DNA from: Phoronis australis | Taxonomy: Eukaryota > Phoronida > Phoronidae | Reading direction: 5' to 3' | DNA length: 64,000 bases | NCBI GenBank assembly: GCA_002633005.1 | Contig: NMRA01000021.1 | Coordinates: 1,241,612-1,305,611 of the forward strand | Part shown: positions 27,501 through 36,082 of the stretch, piece after piece | How positions within the stretch are numbered: position 1 is the stretch's first letter | Layout of the letters: each line of letters starts with the position of its first letter | Program-made: the position numbers and the translations under genes | Notes under the pieces: model-generated | Seen by the model: only the letters and a program-made list of their open reading frames with translations | Database searches by the model: none | Told to the model about the DNA's origin: nothing

Positions 27501-30212
27501 GCACGACTAAAACCAACAATAGATTCTGAAAGCAAATTTCCTACAAATTCCGAAAATGTTGTCCAAAAGTACTGTCAACTAACTAGTTTTTTTGGAAATT
27601 CTGGCTTGTTTGAGGGCTACCTAAAATCGCAGCCAATTTCTCAGTCGCTACCCAGCAATGAACAATTGCATCCGGGGGCCGCCATCTTGAAGAAGAGTGC
27701 AGCTACAGCCAAGAAAGTGGCCCTTTTTATTCTCAGCATGTTCACAAACACAAACAAACCACATTCACTGAGCCTGCATGCAATGCCCACCTACAAAATA
27801 CCCCCAAACTTGGCCTACCTCAAAATTTTAATATTTTGGGAGTGTAAATTGGCCGCGGCCGAAGCCTAACTATTCAGTGCCACCTTATCGCAGTGAACCT
27901 CGCTTTGGATTTTAATGGCCGCCGCGTGAGGTAGGTCTATGGTGACTCAGTGACTGAAGGTGCTGAATGTGCATAATTAGCTGATCAGTGCCTGGCGGGA
28001 GATTCGACTTGAGTGATCGCCACGTGACCTTTGATCCCGGAAAAGTAGTAAACAAATTTCCACGCGGTTGTGCGGTTCCAAGGTGGTTCTGCTGTTTTTT
28101 TTCTCTACACGGTAAATATTTGGTATTTAAAGTTCCTCGAGAATGAATCATAAGGTATTTTGCTAGACATACGTGAAATATTGTAAAAATGACCGAGTTT
28201 TGTGAATAAGGTTTGAGATATTGTTAAAACTTTGAATCGCTCAATGATATAAAAAGGTTGTCTGAAACTTCATAATGAATTAATAAGTTAAAACAATGAA
28301 CCATTCAATAATATCAAAAGTTCGTCGGAAACTTAGAAAGAATCCATCCGGTAATATAAACATTAAAACACAAACTGAACTGTTTTGCAGCAATGTGTGG
28401 TTTTAGCTTCGATGAATTTCTTAGTTTTTAGATTTATTCTAGGTCTACTTTCATGTCTTATCTTCTGGATTGGAAATAGTAGCAGAATTGTTTTCCCCCT
28501 GCTGATCACAGCAATGGTGATTTACAGAACTTGAGATAATAGCTGTTATCGCAAAAATCGGTTTTGCGCTACTAAAGTCGAGGATCGCAGCGAGCATAAG
28601 ATTGTGTCAGAAAAATAATCTATATTATGTCACAATTTCCTATAAATACCATTTTCGATTGATTTGGATTGGATTTTGTCTTATTTTGTTGGGGACGTCA
28701 TGTAGGCACTATTAATGAGTTCATGAGTGCAAGAGCTTTGAGAAACCAACAATGAATAGTCCAGTTTGCGTTACCCACTTCCGATGCAATAAAACTGTAG
28801 TTGACCGGGCAACCGAGGGAGTGTGGGGGCATGCTAATTCAGCGTTTGCTGACAGAAAGCTGTTATGAAACAACAACTCGTTTTTGTATGCTATGGTCAG
28901 ATGTTAGAGAAATCTTTATTTAGAAATATATTCATTACATGGGCGCACTCGAGGTGCTCGGAGGGCTCGAACACAACTCGTAGCTCATAGGTCTGAACCT
29001 AGTTTTTGTTTTAGTCCTCGTTGAGTTTTTTGGGGTAAAAGGTTCGCATATCGAAAAATTCGAGACCCCCCTATATTTTAGGCTGGGTGCGCGCATGCGT
29101 TATTCGAATCATTGTTATTGTGCAACCTTTCGCCCTGACGGTTCTGTGGAGTGGGAACTTGACTTCACATCTCCAGAGGAGTAAGTAGGTTTGAAATTTC
29201 ACGGCCAATTCTTCAAAAAATATTCACGTACATGTTATTTCTTTAGATCAGCAGTCTAATCTTTTCGTGACTGGAAGTCCATTTTTCAACTTAAGCAGCC
29301 GACTAACTTGGCTGGTTAATGTTCGTGATGCCTCCATTCCGCGACCGGGTTCCGAGGGACTCGATTATACCGAGAGTTTTCTGTCTTTAGAAAAGGAAAA
29401 AATTCGCAAGTTTAAAATTTCAACACTTGCTATTATCGAGTGGATCTACTCTATCTAAATTGATACAAAAAACGCCGTTTTTTGGTGTCATTCTCTTTTA
29501 AAATTAGCGAACCCTAGCAATAAACAGCCTTATCAAAGTGCATGAGAATTTTTATCGGTAATCTTTTCTGAAAGTTACAGTTTTCAAGTAGTAAAGCAAC
29601 TTTTTTAGAATATACGAGGAATACTGCCTCTACCGTTGTATACGGGTTGGCTTTTACGTCATATTCAATGGTTCTATTTTCACATACATGGGACAAAGTT
29701 CGATATTTTTCAAAACTAGGTCACAAGTTTTCAGGTCCTGGCTATGTGATAAACTTTCAGGTCCTGGCTAGGTCATAAAGTTTCAAATCTTGACTAGATC
29801 TTGGTTTGAAGGCACGGTTTATTAGTTGTTCTCAAGCCCAGAGCACATTTCTACACTGAGTAACATACAAGAAAATTTAATGGTAAGTGGCCAAAATCAA
29901 AACTCGACTACTTTGAAAAAATGTCGTTAACCAGTATCTTGAATTGTTTGTTGGGACACATTTAAGGTGGTTCAATCTATTAGCAAGTAGGTAGTCGTAG
30001 GTACTTTCTTTTGAATAGTATTGTTCATTGTTCTTTCAGGCTTGCAAAAAGAAATTGTTATACATCAAATTTTGCGTGGAATAAAAGATCCCTGCATGAG
30101 TCAACTGGAGAATTGTGAACCTTCCATACTGGTAGAAGTGGTCTCTGCCTGCCTTGAATATCACCCCACCGACAGAACGGATTTCGAGAGTAAGCTTAGT
30201 GACGTTGAATGA
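9717..30212 (+). CDS. Protein kinase of the RIPK/TKL type, six coding exons, about 295 aa
   Basis: Coding exons are 9717-9904, 15844-16039, 17051-17170, 17291-17451, 17570-17619 and 30040-30212. They join in frame at GT/AG junctions and end in TGA at 30210. The product is essentially a bare kinase domain. It has a glycine loop GSGGYGAVYRG, the ATP lysine in VAVKVV, the alpha-C glutamate in CKEARSM, a catalytic loop HADLKLGNVLVD, DFG, APE, and a C-lobe ending near HPTDRTDFESKL. All catalytic residues are present, but the usual HRD arginine is alanine (non-RD). The family fit is RIPK/TKL serine-threonine kinase, from HTSIVKIYGI and GTLSHMAPEL. No death domain, RHIM or other partner domain follows. 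Introns are loaded with transposons (gypsy in intron 1, L1-like in intron 5). A 5' UTR exon may start near 9340 after TTTTTAACAG. Expression is untested. Confidence 0.85.
10268..10381 (+). repeat. (TG)n microsatellite, left of the gypsy element
   Basis: A GCGC patch is followed by a TG dinucleotide run with few interruptions, ending exactly at the left LTR. TG repeats resume at the right LTR, so the gypsy element landed inside one microsatellite. The long CVCV and HTHT open frames here are artefacts of the repeat. Confidence 0.95.
10382..10527 (+). repeat. Left LTR of the gypsy element
   Basis: It begins TGTAATAGATTATATATTGC and ends near CAACGTTAAG. It differs from the right LTR by point changes and lacks the short CTGAGATCAT block, so the two LTRs have diverged and the insertion is not very recent. 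The primer-binding-like GTTGGCGACGAGG follows directly. Confidence 0.9.
10572..12204 (+). pseudogene. gypsy gag, protease and 5' half of reverse transcriptase
   Basis: The gag start reads in one frame (FDSYIERLEAYFEP) and shifts by one base near 10668 into a long frame. Two zinc-knuckle-like segments follow; the second, CYKCSKIGHIKKSC, is a perfect CCHC. The protease motif is MEVDNGSSRSLMS, with DNG where the family has D-T/S-G, an apparent active-site substitution. RT fingers follow (EEELDRLRRLNIIKP, RICGDYK, YPIPRMDGLFASLAGG). The frame reaches YNSLPF, where the MITE interrupts it. Confidence 0.9.
12205..12363 (+). repeat. MITE-like palindromic element, copy 2, inside gypsy RT
   Basis: This is a near-identical copy of 3569-3739, with one fewer TAGGTCCTAG unit. 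It separates the RT codons for NSLPF from the codons for SIPGLFQRHMETLLKG, so it is a later insertion into the retrotransposon. The homology between the copies extends left over CAGCCTCCCGTTC, bases that also read as gypsy codons, so the exact boundary is uncertain. Confidence 0.9.
12364..14696 (+). pseudogene. gypsy 3' half of RT, RNase H and integrase
   Basis: The segment carries the RT catalytic box YLDDVL, then a TAG stop at 12600-12602 where the family reads on. RNase H follows with LLSCDASSYGLGCTL and ETDHKPL. The integrase has an HHCC-type zinc finger (H..H, CKTCQM) and a DDE core with LHIDFAGPF, SDNGSAFIS and a glutamate in NGAAERAV. The tail RRSLRNVKPRTG is a usual basic gypsy end. 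Apart from the TAG and the missing junction the frame is intact for about 690 codons. Confidence 0.93.
14737..14753 (+). promoter_or_regulatory. Polypurine tract of the gypsy element
   Basis: GAGGGGAAGGG lies immediately upstream of the right LTR. That is where the plus-strand primer tract sits in LTR retrotransposons. Confidence 0.75.
14754..14911 (+). repeat. Right LTR of the gypsy element
   Basis: It begins TGTAATAGATTATGTATTGC and ends CAACGTTAACA, so it has TG...CA ends. It abuts a TG microsatellite on its right. Confidence 0.9.
14912..14998 (+). repeat. (TG)n microsatellite, right of the gypsy element
   Basis: TG dinucleotides become GCGTGT-type variants near the end. This is the continuation of the repeat into which the gypsy element inserted. 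Confidence 0.93.
15844..16039 (+). CDS. Kinase exon 2 (alpha-C helix to hinge)
   Basis: The acceptor is CTCTTTTAG and the donor CAG|GTAAAAG. The exon encodes the alpha-C glutamate region (CKEARSMC), the strand 4 motif HTSIVKIYG, and the hinge LVLEFIKYGSLWDVL. It lies 0.9 kb beyond the gypsy element that expands intron 1. Confidence 0.88.
16411..16492 (+). repeat. MITE-like palindromic element, copy 3, partial
   Basis: GTTCAATAACCCTAGGACC and AAGACTTCGCGAGATTAC match the left half and core of the copies at 3569 and 12205. The copy is cut by the repeat that starts at 16493. Beyond that repeat, near 16704-16726, CTGGCGTGCGTTCCGTAGACGC matches the family terminus in reverse orientation, which suggests rearrangement or a second copy. 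Confidence 0.65.
16493..16643 (+). repeat. CAGTGGCGGAT...ATCCGCCC short inverted-terminus element, copy 1
   Basis: It starts CAGTGGCGGATTTAGAGGGG and ends CTCAAAATCATGGATCCGCC, so the ends are inverted (GGCGGAT/ATCCGCC). Copies lie at 26610-26677 and 55673-55965. It is non-coding. The CAG...CTG ends of the family resemble hAT elements, but a clean 8-bp duplication is not seen. Confidence 0.75.
17051..17170 (+). CDS. Kinase exon 3 (catalytic loop)
   Basis: The exon has 40 complete codons between acceptor TTTACAG and donor AAG|GTAAAG. It encodes ISEAMRYLHSATPRLI and the catalytic loop HADLKLGNVLV. Aspartate, lysine and asparagine are intact. Alanine replaces the HRD arginine. Confidence 0.9.
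17291..17451 (+). CDS. Kinase exon 4 (DFG to APE)
   Basis: The exon starts LCDFGLSI and contains the activation segment with GTLSHMAPELF, then SPKTDVW. The acceptor is TTCTAG and the donor GAG|GTACTT. It leaves two bases that are completed by exon 5. Confidence 0.9.
17570..17619 (+). CDS. Kinase exon 5 (alpha-F helix)
   Basis: This 50-bp exon encodes SFGVALFELIRKESLFQ, the alpha-F helix of the C-lobe. The acceptor is GGTTTTCAG and the donor AAG|GTAAGT. It is too short to be found as a stand-alone ORF and was placed by frame and domain continuity. Confidence 0.85.
17769..17889. repeat. Fold-back element with arms of about 50 bp
   Basis: The left arm (TACTACT...TTCATCTTGGAATGTCCC) and right arm (GGGACATTTCAAGTGGAAATG...AGTAGTA) are imperfect inverted repeats around a short loop. 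This is a small MITE-like hairpin just after kinase exon 5. Confidence 0.75.
17890..20269. other. Intronic stretch without recognisable features
   Basis: This AT-rich part of kinase intron 5 shows no supported exon. At 18734 ATGGCCGACCTGTGG starts a 28-codon frame in a YY1-like start context, but no convincing donor follows. A poly-C run lies at 19807. Confidence 0.5.
20270..21420 (+). mobile_element. L1/Tx1-clade non-LTR retrotransposon, 3' part
   Basis: The first open stretch (20282-20617) encodes MIINFVWQNKPPRIKN and NVGLSVPDINIMYKSLLVKW, the region after RT in L1-like ORF2. A frameshift near 20615 leads to a second frame ending at 21417. That frame has the C-terminal zinc-binding motif CASCGTVETFNHMFVECG. 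The element is 5'-truncated. A TG microsatellite starts 30 bp after the stop codon, and AATAAA lies near 21580. Confidence 0.85.
21451..21534 (+). repeat. (TG)n microsatellite after the L1-like element
   Basis: This is a nearly pure TG run of about 80 bp. It is either the target in which the retrotransposon landed or part of its 3' tail, because an AATAAA and an A-rich end follow 45 bp later. Confidence 0.95.
22258..22604 (+). repeat. Dispersed 350-bp segment, copy 1
   Basis: This is homologous in direct orientation to 56080-56459. Shared blocks include TTTCGAGGCATT, TCTACAGGCCCACTGATACA and AATATGCAAGTTTGTTATGT. It contains a CACGTGACC box and ATGGCGGC. In this copy the final ATG frame stops after 16 codons. 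Confidence 0.85.
23395..23607 (-). pseudogene. Cysteine-rich CXC-like fragment
   Basis: The minus-strand frame has CCKYKKNMC, then LCCNAGSKCTEMCSCDNCSN. That spacing resembles the cysteine-rich tail often seen in a repetitive invertebrate protein family of unknown function, and more loosely tesmin/TSO1 CXC domains. Several expected cysteines are displaced, so it looks decayed. It probably belongs with 23859-24162 on the same strand. Confidence 0.4.
23859..24162 (-). pseudogene. Decayed exon of a repetitive unknown protein family
   Basis: On the minus strand a strong acceptor (GGGTTTTTTCAG) is followed by about 100 open codons ending in TAA. They include LEAKYHISSCYKNRKTKIV, then STGFRDVFLQF and LLTYGDVICLS. 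The YHxxCY segment followed by a helical block recalls multi-copy proteins in marine invertebrates, often linked to mobile DNA. No donor is evident and stops follow. I recognise the pattern only loosely and assign no function. Confidence 0.4.
24344..24895 (+). repeat. Dispersed 550-bp element, copy 1
   Basis: It is homologous over its length to the reverse complement of 52129-52683. Shared blocks include GTTCACCTGGCGGATCACA and GGTAACTGTGCAAT on the corresponding strands. No coding frame is shared. This is an unclassified interspersed repeat, near equal in length in both copies (552 and 555 bp). Confidence 0.8.
26610..26677 (+). repeat. CAGTGGCGGAT element, copy 2 (internally deleted)
   Basis: CAGTGACGGATTTAGGGGGG joins almost directly to CTCAAAATTCTGGATCCGCC. 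Only the two ends remain, making a 68-bp palindromic remnant. No target duplication is seen. Confidence 0.7.
27673..27687 (-). promoter_or_regulatory. YY1-type motif
   Basis: GCCGCCATCTTG is a perfect match to the reverse complement of the YY1 consensus CAAGATGGCGGC. Similar ATGGCGGC strings occur near 22426 and 44480. A single motif does not prove a promoter, and no gene start is visible beside it. Confidence 0.3.
28223..28350 (+). repeat. Two diverged tandem copies of a 64-bp unit
   Basis: Each unit begins GTTAAAAC. The second starts at 28287, 64 bp after the first. Both contain CAATRATAT and GAAACTT at the same offsets. The unit is non-coding. Confidence 0.65.
28938..29097 (+). repeat. 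CATGCGCGCACCC TIR element, diverged short copy
   Basis: Its left end CATGGGCGCACTC and right end AGGCTGGGTGCGCGCATG match the complete copies at 51693 and 58840. The flanks CATTA and CGTTA agree at four of five bases, as expected for an aged 5-bp target duplication. Confidence 0.7.
29716..29800 (+). repeat. Tandem repeat, 26-bp unit, about 3.3 copies
   Basis: The units start CTAGGTCAC, CTATGTGAT, CTAGGTCAT and CTAGATC. The first two end TTTTCAGGTCCTGG or CTTTCAGGTCCTGG. The repeat lies just upstream of kinase exon 6. Confidence 0.75.
30040..30212 (+). CDS. Kinase exon 6 (end of C-lobe, stop)
   Basis: The exon follows acceptor GTTCTTTCAG and encodes GLQKEIVIHQILRG, then a C-lobe end with CLEYHPTDRTDFESKL, stopping at TGA 30210-30212. 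HPTDRTDF matches the conserved C-lobe arginine motif. It lies 12.4 kb from exon 5. Confidence 0.85.
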
Positions 30213-31848
30213 CTCAACCACACTTTCACATAAATTACGCTGCATTGATTTGGCCGGCTCAAACATCTAAGACATGTAGTTGGTTGTCAACGACGATATC
30301 AGGCTTTTTAACCAATCAGATGTCTTAGCCAGTTCACCCAGAGGAGCCTGCACGGCAGATTAAGTAAGCTAATCTCTTATAATCACACCATGTTGCCTTG
30401 TTTGTTAAGCCTTTTCGCTACAGAAATGATAATTATTCAATAGCCACCGGTGACTCACACTGACGACTCCGCAATTTAACTCTCATTGATGCTGTCTCTT
30501 TCACTAAAATGTAATTTTACGAAGCATTTTATATACGCACAGTCTGAACAGAGTATTACCTCAAAAACTGCGACGGGACAGGCTCTTTATAGTCCCTATA
30601 GTCCCGTCCTTGCACAACTTACCCGAGAACAATGCAACTTATCCCACTTTTTTGTGGACTACCGTCCACACCCACACTCATGACCAATAAGTGAGGGTAA
30701 GGCGAAAACAGTCGCTCTATGCATGATAATGAAGAGCTTATGCGAATACGGTGCGCAAAAGGAGACAACAGTTGATAACTACTTCCGCCTTGTCCCACGT
30801 TTTCGGTCACACAGCGATTAGAATGGCTCAAGTTACTCAAGAACAAGTTACTCAGCCTCGATATGGTGGAGCATAGAGCTCAAGCCTTGGAATGCTAACG
30901 GCGCATGCGAGAGAGTGTTTTTGCATTCGTTTGTGTTGATGTGTGTACTTGTTATGAACTTTACTGTCATTAAAATTGTTCACAACTCCGACGTTTTTCA
31001 ACCGAATACCATAATTAAAACATATCGTTAGAAAGCCTTTGATCAGGTCTTGATGATTATACCAGAGCATAATTATAGTTTTGCATAACTAACTGGTTTA
31101 CAATTATTTTAATTCTAAAAACCAAAACTGTTACCAAAATGCGAAAAATAACAGCGGGTAGTTGTAACATAAAAATAAAATGAACCATAGAGTGTTAATG
31201 ATTATTTAAGCCATTTGGCAAATAATTTCAATGATCCAAAATATGTCTACCCTACAAACACAACGGCTTTAAAAATATAAATCCCTCACAAATGCTGCGG
31301 ACAATTTAGTCAGGCATTCATTCAAAACTATACATCTTTATGTAATTTATTGGATCTTTGGTGCCATTAGATACAATCACAATCTTCAGAAGAAATCAGA
31401 ATGCAGTGAAATTTACGAAAAAGGCGGTAAGCTACTCCAAGTATCTATCCGAAATGTGTAAAAAAAGATTTTCTGGTAAATCAAAAATGGGCAAACATCA
31501 CAAAGCTTTGATACATACTGTGGATAGCTCATCCCATTGGTTGCAATGTTAGTCTTTCCAAGAGCCATATTGAAATCAAATAGATGTTGCGATGCCGTGC
31601 AGTTACCAACGAATAAAATATAACTTAAAACTGGTAAAACTAAAATGACGAGCGTCTGTACTAAAATATATTAAAATATCCCCGCGTATCGAGCGGTGCG
31701 CTCTTTCTCAAGGGTGTGCTACAGGCTGCTGAAAACATGTGGATAGATCTAAAGTAAAAACGGCACAGACATAGTCATATGCAATAAACGTGAACAATAT
31801 GAACACAACAGGACATAGCAACTATCAGTGAGGTAGGCCTACGTATGG

Positions 31849-31869
31849 CGAGAGAGAGAGAGAGAGAGA
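31849..31869 (+). repeat. Short (GA)n microsatellite
   Basis: About ten GA units lie 60 bp upstream (on the plus strand) of the Penelope-like fragment. Confidence 0.9.
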
Positions 31870-31934
31870 CCCAAACAGAGACATTCGCAGCTACTGGAGT
31901 CTATTCACTACAGACTTGTAGTGAGACAAAACCC

Positions 31935-32190
31935 CTACATGTGTATGTCTCTGTTTAGGCCTCTGGCGTGAGTGTTAAACTTTGCGATGAATTCAGCCTC
32001 GCATTTTCTACGTCCGCCTCTGACTACAAGTACATCGCCATCACTGGTAGTATGGCCTGGGAGGTTGAAATGTTCCCTAATGGTGACCGCCCTATTATTG
32101 TGAAGAATCGTCTGCCTATGGCCATTCATCCCAGTGCGTAACGAGTTACATGTCTCCCCTAAGTACCACGCGACAAGATTGTGTTCATGT
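31935..32190 (-). mobile_element. Penelope-like retroelement remnant, GIY-YIG endonuclease
   Basis: The minus strand encodes HNLVAWYLGETCNSLRTG, then MNGHRQTILHNN, then IREHFNLPGHT and CEAEFIAKFNTHARGLN. This follows the C-terminal GIY-YIG nuclease of Penelope-like elements: the (Y)xGET strand, the R..GH helix, HFNLPGH, and a final glutamate-containing segment ending in GLN. No RT domain is visible upstream, so this is a 5'-truncated fragment. Confidence 0.75.
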
Positions 32191-32670
32191 ATTATCGGGT
32201 TTGTTCACGAATGTTGAAGAGAAATCGCTGACTGTATGGAACCGAACCTCAAAAGTTTCGTTTCATGAAGAACAATAACAAAATTACAATGAGAAATGTA
32301 TTTAGGCTTGATTTTATCGACGACAACTCTCGATCAAAACTCATTCAAGCAGGCAGCCTTAAATTCTCAGTGCAAACTCTCGCGACAAGTCTTGGGGTCG
32401 CAAGCTCTTATAAAATATATTGGTCATAAGCATTCCAGGTTCTATGGATGAATTACATGCAAGTTGTCAAAAGTGGGATAAATTGCAATAGTTTGAATAG
32501 CGATCACACAGCCTCTAAACCTAGCGACAACTTGTTCCAAGAGGGTAAGTCTGATTGTGGACGGCATTTATATAAGACATCGTAAATTTACTGCGATATT
32601 TTGTCAGTGAGGCTCCTGTGTCGCAACTAATCTTGTGCGCATGAATTTTTCTCTTTCGTTTTCGTTTTAG

Positions 32671-33127
32671 AAATGGCATCTTTACTTCACGACGAGTTTA
32701 TTGCAACCTACCACATATCTTATATCGAAGATCTCGAATTTTTGACAGAGCTCCTTCAGGTAAATTACGTTCACTGCACTGCACTTGTGAATGTGCTTCA
32801 AACGCTTATGACCAATATGCTCGAAATTCAATATGCGTGGTCATTTCTCGAGACTGTCACGTGTATTTCACTGTTTACCTCGCCATGTATAATCCACTTA
32901 TTGCCTGATGATGAGACATGCAGTCTAGAAATATAGTTAGTGTTTTAATTATTGTTGTTTGTGTCTCTCTGTGTTTTACTACATACAGTGTAGTTGCACA
33001 CCAGAACAAAAGAGATTATTTCGAAATTACGTGCGAACCAGTATCAAGCTTGGAAACAAACAGTCTAGTCGTGTTTTCAACGGAGTTTGTGTAAACGAAG
33101 TGCTGCAACCGAACTATAATGATTTAG
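32671..33127 (+). CDS. Two exons of an unrecognised gene
   Basis: Exon A (32671-32759) has acceptor TTCGTTTTAG and donor CAG|GTAAAT and encodes MASLLHDEFIATYHISY and FLTELLQ. Exon B (32989-33127) has acceptor CTACATACAG and a possible donor TTAG|GTATAT, encoding CTPEQKRLFRNYVRTS and SSRVFNGVCVNEV. The two join in phase 0. I do not recognise the protein. Exon B and its acceptor have a second, stop-containing copy at 54698-54812 with a similar encoded sequence, so it was probably coding. It could be an upstream gene or 5' exons linked to the TRIM gene 0.8 kb downstream; that is not established. Confidence 0.45.
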
Positions 33128-33958
33128 GTATATACCGTTGAAATCACTACTAAACGTCTTTTTTGAAAGTTTGGTACAGAACCGCTCGTAGTGTCGAAAC
33201 AATCTCTTTTCTTCTGTATGCAGCTATGCAGCAAAAAATCGACAGACATAACAAACAAAGTAATTCAAACACTATTTCGAAGTTGCACGTCTAATCATCG
33301 GGTAATAAGTGGAATGAACATATGCGAAGCAAATTAAACAGTGAAGAAAATACACTTGACATCGGGAAGTGGGCCATACAAGCAGGTAGAGTGAATGCAA
33401 CACGCGGTAGGAAGCCCACAACCTATCGAAACAGACCAGCGTGCGGTACACACCTGGGAGCTGCTCATTAAACATTTTTTGCGGCTGGTCAATGGCAATT
33501 CCAAAAGCTATAGCCAAAATGTGGCATTTTCAACATGCAGGAAAAATTGCGAACTCAAGATGAGTATCTATTAGTGTGTGCTAAAGAACTTAAAATTTAT
33601 GTATATGAGTTTCCACTCCACGTTCGCACTAGATGACCCCTAAATTTGAATTAAAACCGGATTAAAAGCTCAAAATTTCGAGTTCAGACTGGCAGACTTT
33701 AAGCCTTGATACTGGAATCATCAAGCGCAAAAAAGATTAGCCAGTTATCCACCTAAGCCAGAATGCCCACGGACGTAGAGTAACACAAAGGTAGATGATT
33801 CTGAGCTCGCGCAATATAAGAGTAGAGAATACAAAAAAATAATTTCACGTTCGATGTCGGGTACAAAGGTCAGATCTCCGGCCCAGATCACTCTAGGCCT
33901 TTAACACCACATGTAAATAACGGCTTAAGGTGGTGCATTGAGCTTTTATCTGTTGAAG

Positions 33959-36082
33959 ATGACACTAGCTCCACAACAGCTGGACACAGATGCAGGTTCG
34001 CTAAGTCACCAAAAAGAACTGTTCACCAATCTCTTTAATACACTTCTTTCTTTTCAGCAGGAGCCCAACCAGAATGAGGGGAATGGTCAAGGAGCTCTTC
34101 CCGACAAAAGGATAGTCGAGATGCGGGAAATGTTGAGGTGTAAGAGTTGCCAAAGACTGCCCACGAAGCCCACAACTTTGCCATGTCTACATATATTATG
34201 CGAGAAATGTTTAGGCCAACACATGGCAAAGAAGGCAGAAATCCTATGTTCTACGTGTAACGTGAAATTTGCTACTCCAAAAGATGCTGCACCTGAATAC
34301 GGTTTCAAAAGAAATGTGTATCTTGAGAATATTAGTAAAATTTTAGCGAACGACGACAATGTCCACTGCGATAACTGTAAAAGTGACAGTTGTGACGCTC
34401 TAGCGTCTTCAATGTGCGCTGAATGTTCGAATTATTTGTGCCAAAAATGTGCACGGAACCATCGTCTTTACGCAAGGAAACACTACGTTGCAGATTTAGA
34501 TGACGTCAAAAATGGAAAATACTTCGACCATATTCGTGCTCACCAAAAAGTACGCTGTTGTGTTCATAAGGATAAAATTTTGGATATCTATTGTGAACAG
34601 TGTGAGATTCCTATTTGCTCACACTGCTGTGCCTCGAGTCATTCTCAGCACAAGTTGAAAGAGCTAAACAGTGCTGCAAAAGAGTCGACAGAACTATTGC
34701 GTATGCAGTTAGAGCCTTGGACTGAAGTTGTACAACACTCCAAAATGTTGTTCGAGGAACGGAAACAAATTCTTCAAAAGTTGGGGCAGCAGAAGGAAGA
34801 GTGTGAGTGTGAAATAAAAAAATGTTACAGCTCAAACCAAGCGATTACACAGATAACTCCCCAACAGCTGATTCAGTTTCGTCTAAACACTACTGTTCGT
34901 CAGCTAAACGAGTGCGCAAAGGAGGCAAGAACACAGGCGCAAATTGCTTGTGACCAAGCTGAATTGAACAAAGTAAAGTTTTCCAGTGTCGTACAGTATG
35001 TGAATAACATTTTAGAGACAGCACAAGATGCTGAGAAACTGTACCAACTTAAGGAAATTAGGTCACGCCTTAAGCGCTTGGAAGTAAATGAAACTGAAAT
35101 GCAGTTGAGAAAACCACTGTTCAGGTTACAACTCGGTAGACCAGGTTCTGATTTCACTATTAACGTTACATTAGATTACGAAATTGTGCCATCTAAACAG
35201 TCTAAAAAATATGCTTCACTTGGACGTAAATTACCCGCCCTCTATGGAGCCCGAAAAAGGGCTATTAATAACCGGCATTCCCAGCTTGTGTGGAGATTTA
35301 GCGTCCGACGCGTTGCCGGGGACAGAGAGGGCTTGTTCGGATGTTGGGGAATGGCAGTAAGTGATGGTCAGTTGATGGTAGCAGATAGGGACAACAAGAA
35401 TTTTAAGGTCTATGATAAAAAAACTTTCGAATTTCAAGGCACGATTTACCCTCAAACCACATCACCTCAATACGAACTTGACCCTTGGGCAGTGGCATGT
35501 AATAAACACGGTCACTGGTTCGTTACCGACCGCGTAACCCAAAGTATTCACAAGTACGACGCTCAAGGTTCTATACTGAATGTCTACCCAAGTGCGTATA
35601 AAGGTGAGGTGTATGTTACATGCCACAACGACGAGCTGATATTGGCAGATAGAGCAGATGGCCGACTAATATTCAGTGACTTTGATTGTAAGGTTCATCA
35701 TCAGATAGACGGCCAATCCCTGGGGCTTAGTGACTTCTCACCTCGCTGGTTGTGTGTGGATGAAATTTCTGGCCATTTAATTGTCAGTCAGCAGTTCCCT
35801 GGCCGTGTGTATGTTATTGATTGCAAACGGCTGGCTATTGTAAACACGTTCACTGATGAACTGGGTTATCCGGAGGGTGTTTGTGTGGATAAATTTGGGA
35901 ACATTCTCGTTACTGACTGGTCGAATGACCGGATAATTTTGTTCAGAAATGCACGTGCACAAGTGCTTACCGTCCCCGGTGACCTCTCTTTGCCGACAGG
36001 TATATGCGTCTCAGCCCCAGGGAAGGTGTCAGTACTTGAGTTTTCGGGACGAATAAAAGTGTTCAATTACTTGGGTTTCTAA
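33959..36082 (+). CDS. TRIM-NHL type RING E3 ubiquitin ligase, intronless, 707 aa
   Basis: Domains in order: a C3HC4 RING at residues 61-100 (CKSC, CLHILCEKC, CSTC), B-box 1 at about 136-178 (CDNC...CAEC...CQKC), B-box 2 at about 199-238 (CCVHKD, CEQCEIPICSHCC), a coiled coil at about 240-370, then NHL-type beta-propeller repeats from about 450 to the end (WGMAVSDGQLMVADRDNKN, PEGVCVDKFGNILVTDW). The filamin-type domain of TRIM2/3/71 is not evident between them, so it is closer to TRIM56-like or lineage-expanded invertebrate TRIMs. Such proteins ubiquitinate partners bound by the propeller, often in immune or RNA control. The start is the ATG at 33959; the open frame extends slightly upstream but has no earlier ATG. 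The whole protein is in one exon, which suggests a retro-copy or an ancient intronless family. Confidence 0.93.
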   Translation: MTLAPQQLDTDAGSLSHQKELFTNLFNTLLSFQQEPNQNEGNGQGALPDKRIVEMREMLRCKSCQRLPTKPTTLPCLHILCEKCLGQHMAKKAEILCSTCNVKFATPKDAAPEYGFKRNVYLENISKILANDDNVHCDNCKSDSCDALASSMCAECSNYLCQKCARNHRLYARKHYVADLDDVKNGKYFDHIRAHQKVRCCVHKDKILDIYCEQCEIPICSHCCASSHSQHKLKELNSAAKESTELLRMQLEPWTEVVQHSKMLFEERKQILQKLGQQKEECECEIKKCYSSNQAITQITPQQLIQFRLNTTVRQLNECAKEARTQAQIACDQAELNKVKFSSVVQYVNNILETAQDAEKLYQLKEIRSRLKRLEVNETEMQLRKPLFRLQLGRPGSDFTINVTLDYEIVPSKQSKKYASLGRKLPALYGARKRAINNRHSQLVWRFSVRRVAGDREGLFGCWGMAVSDGQLMVADRDNKNFKVYDKKTFEFQGTIYPQTTSPQYELDPWAVACNKHGHWFVTDRVTQSIHKYDAQGSILNVYPSAYKGEVYVTCHNDELILADRADGRLIFSDFDCKVHHQIDGQSLGLSDFSPRWLCVDEISGHLIVSQQFPGRVYVIDCKRLAIVNTFTDELGYPEGVCVDKFGNILVTDWSNDRIILFRNARAQVLTVPGDLSLPTGICVSAPGKVSVLEFSGRIKVFNYLGF

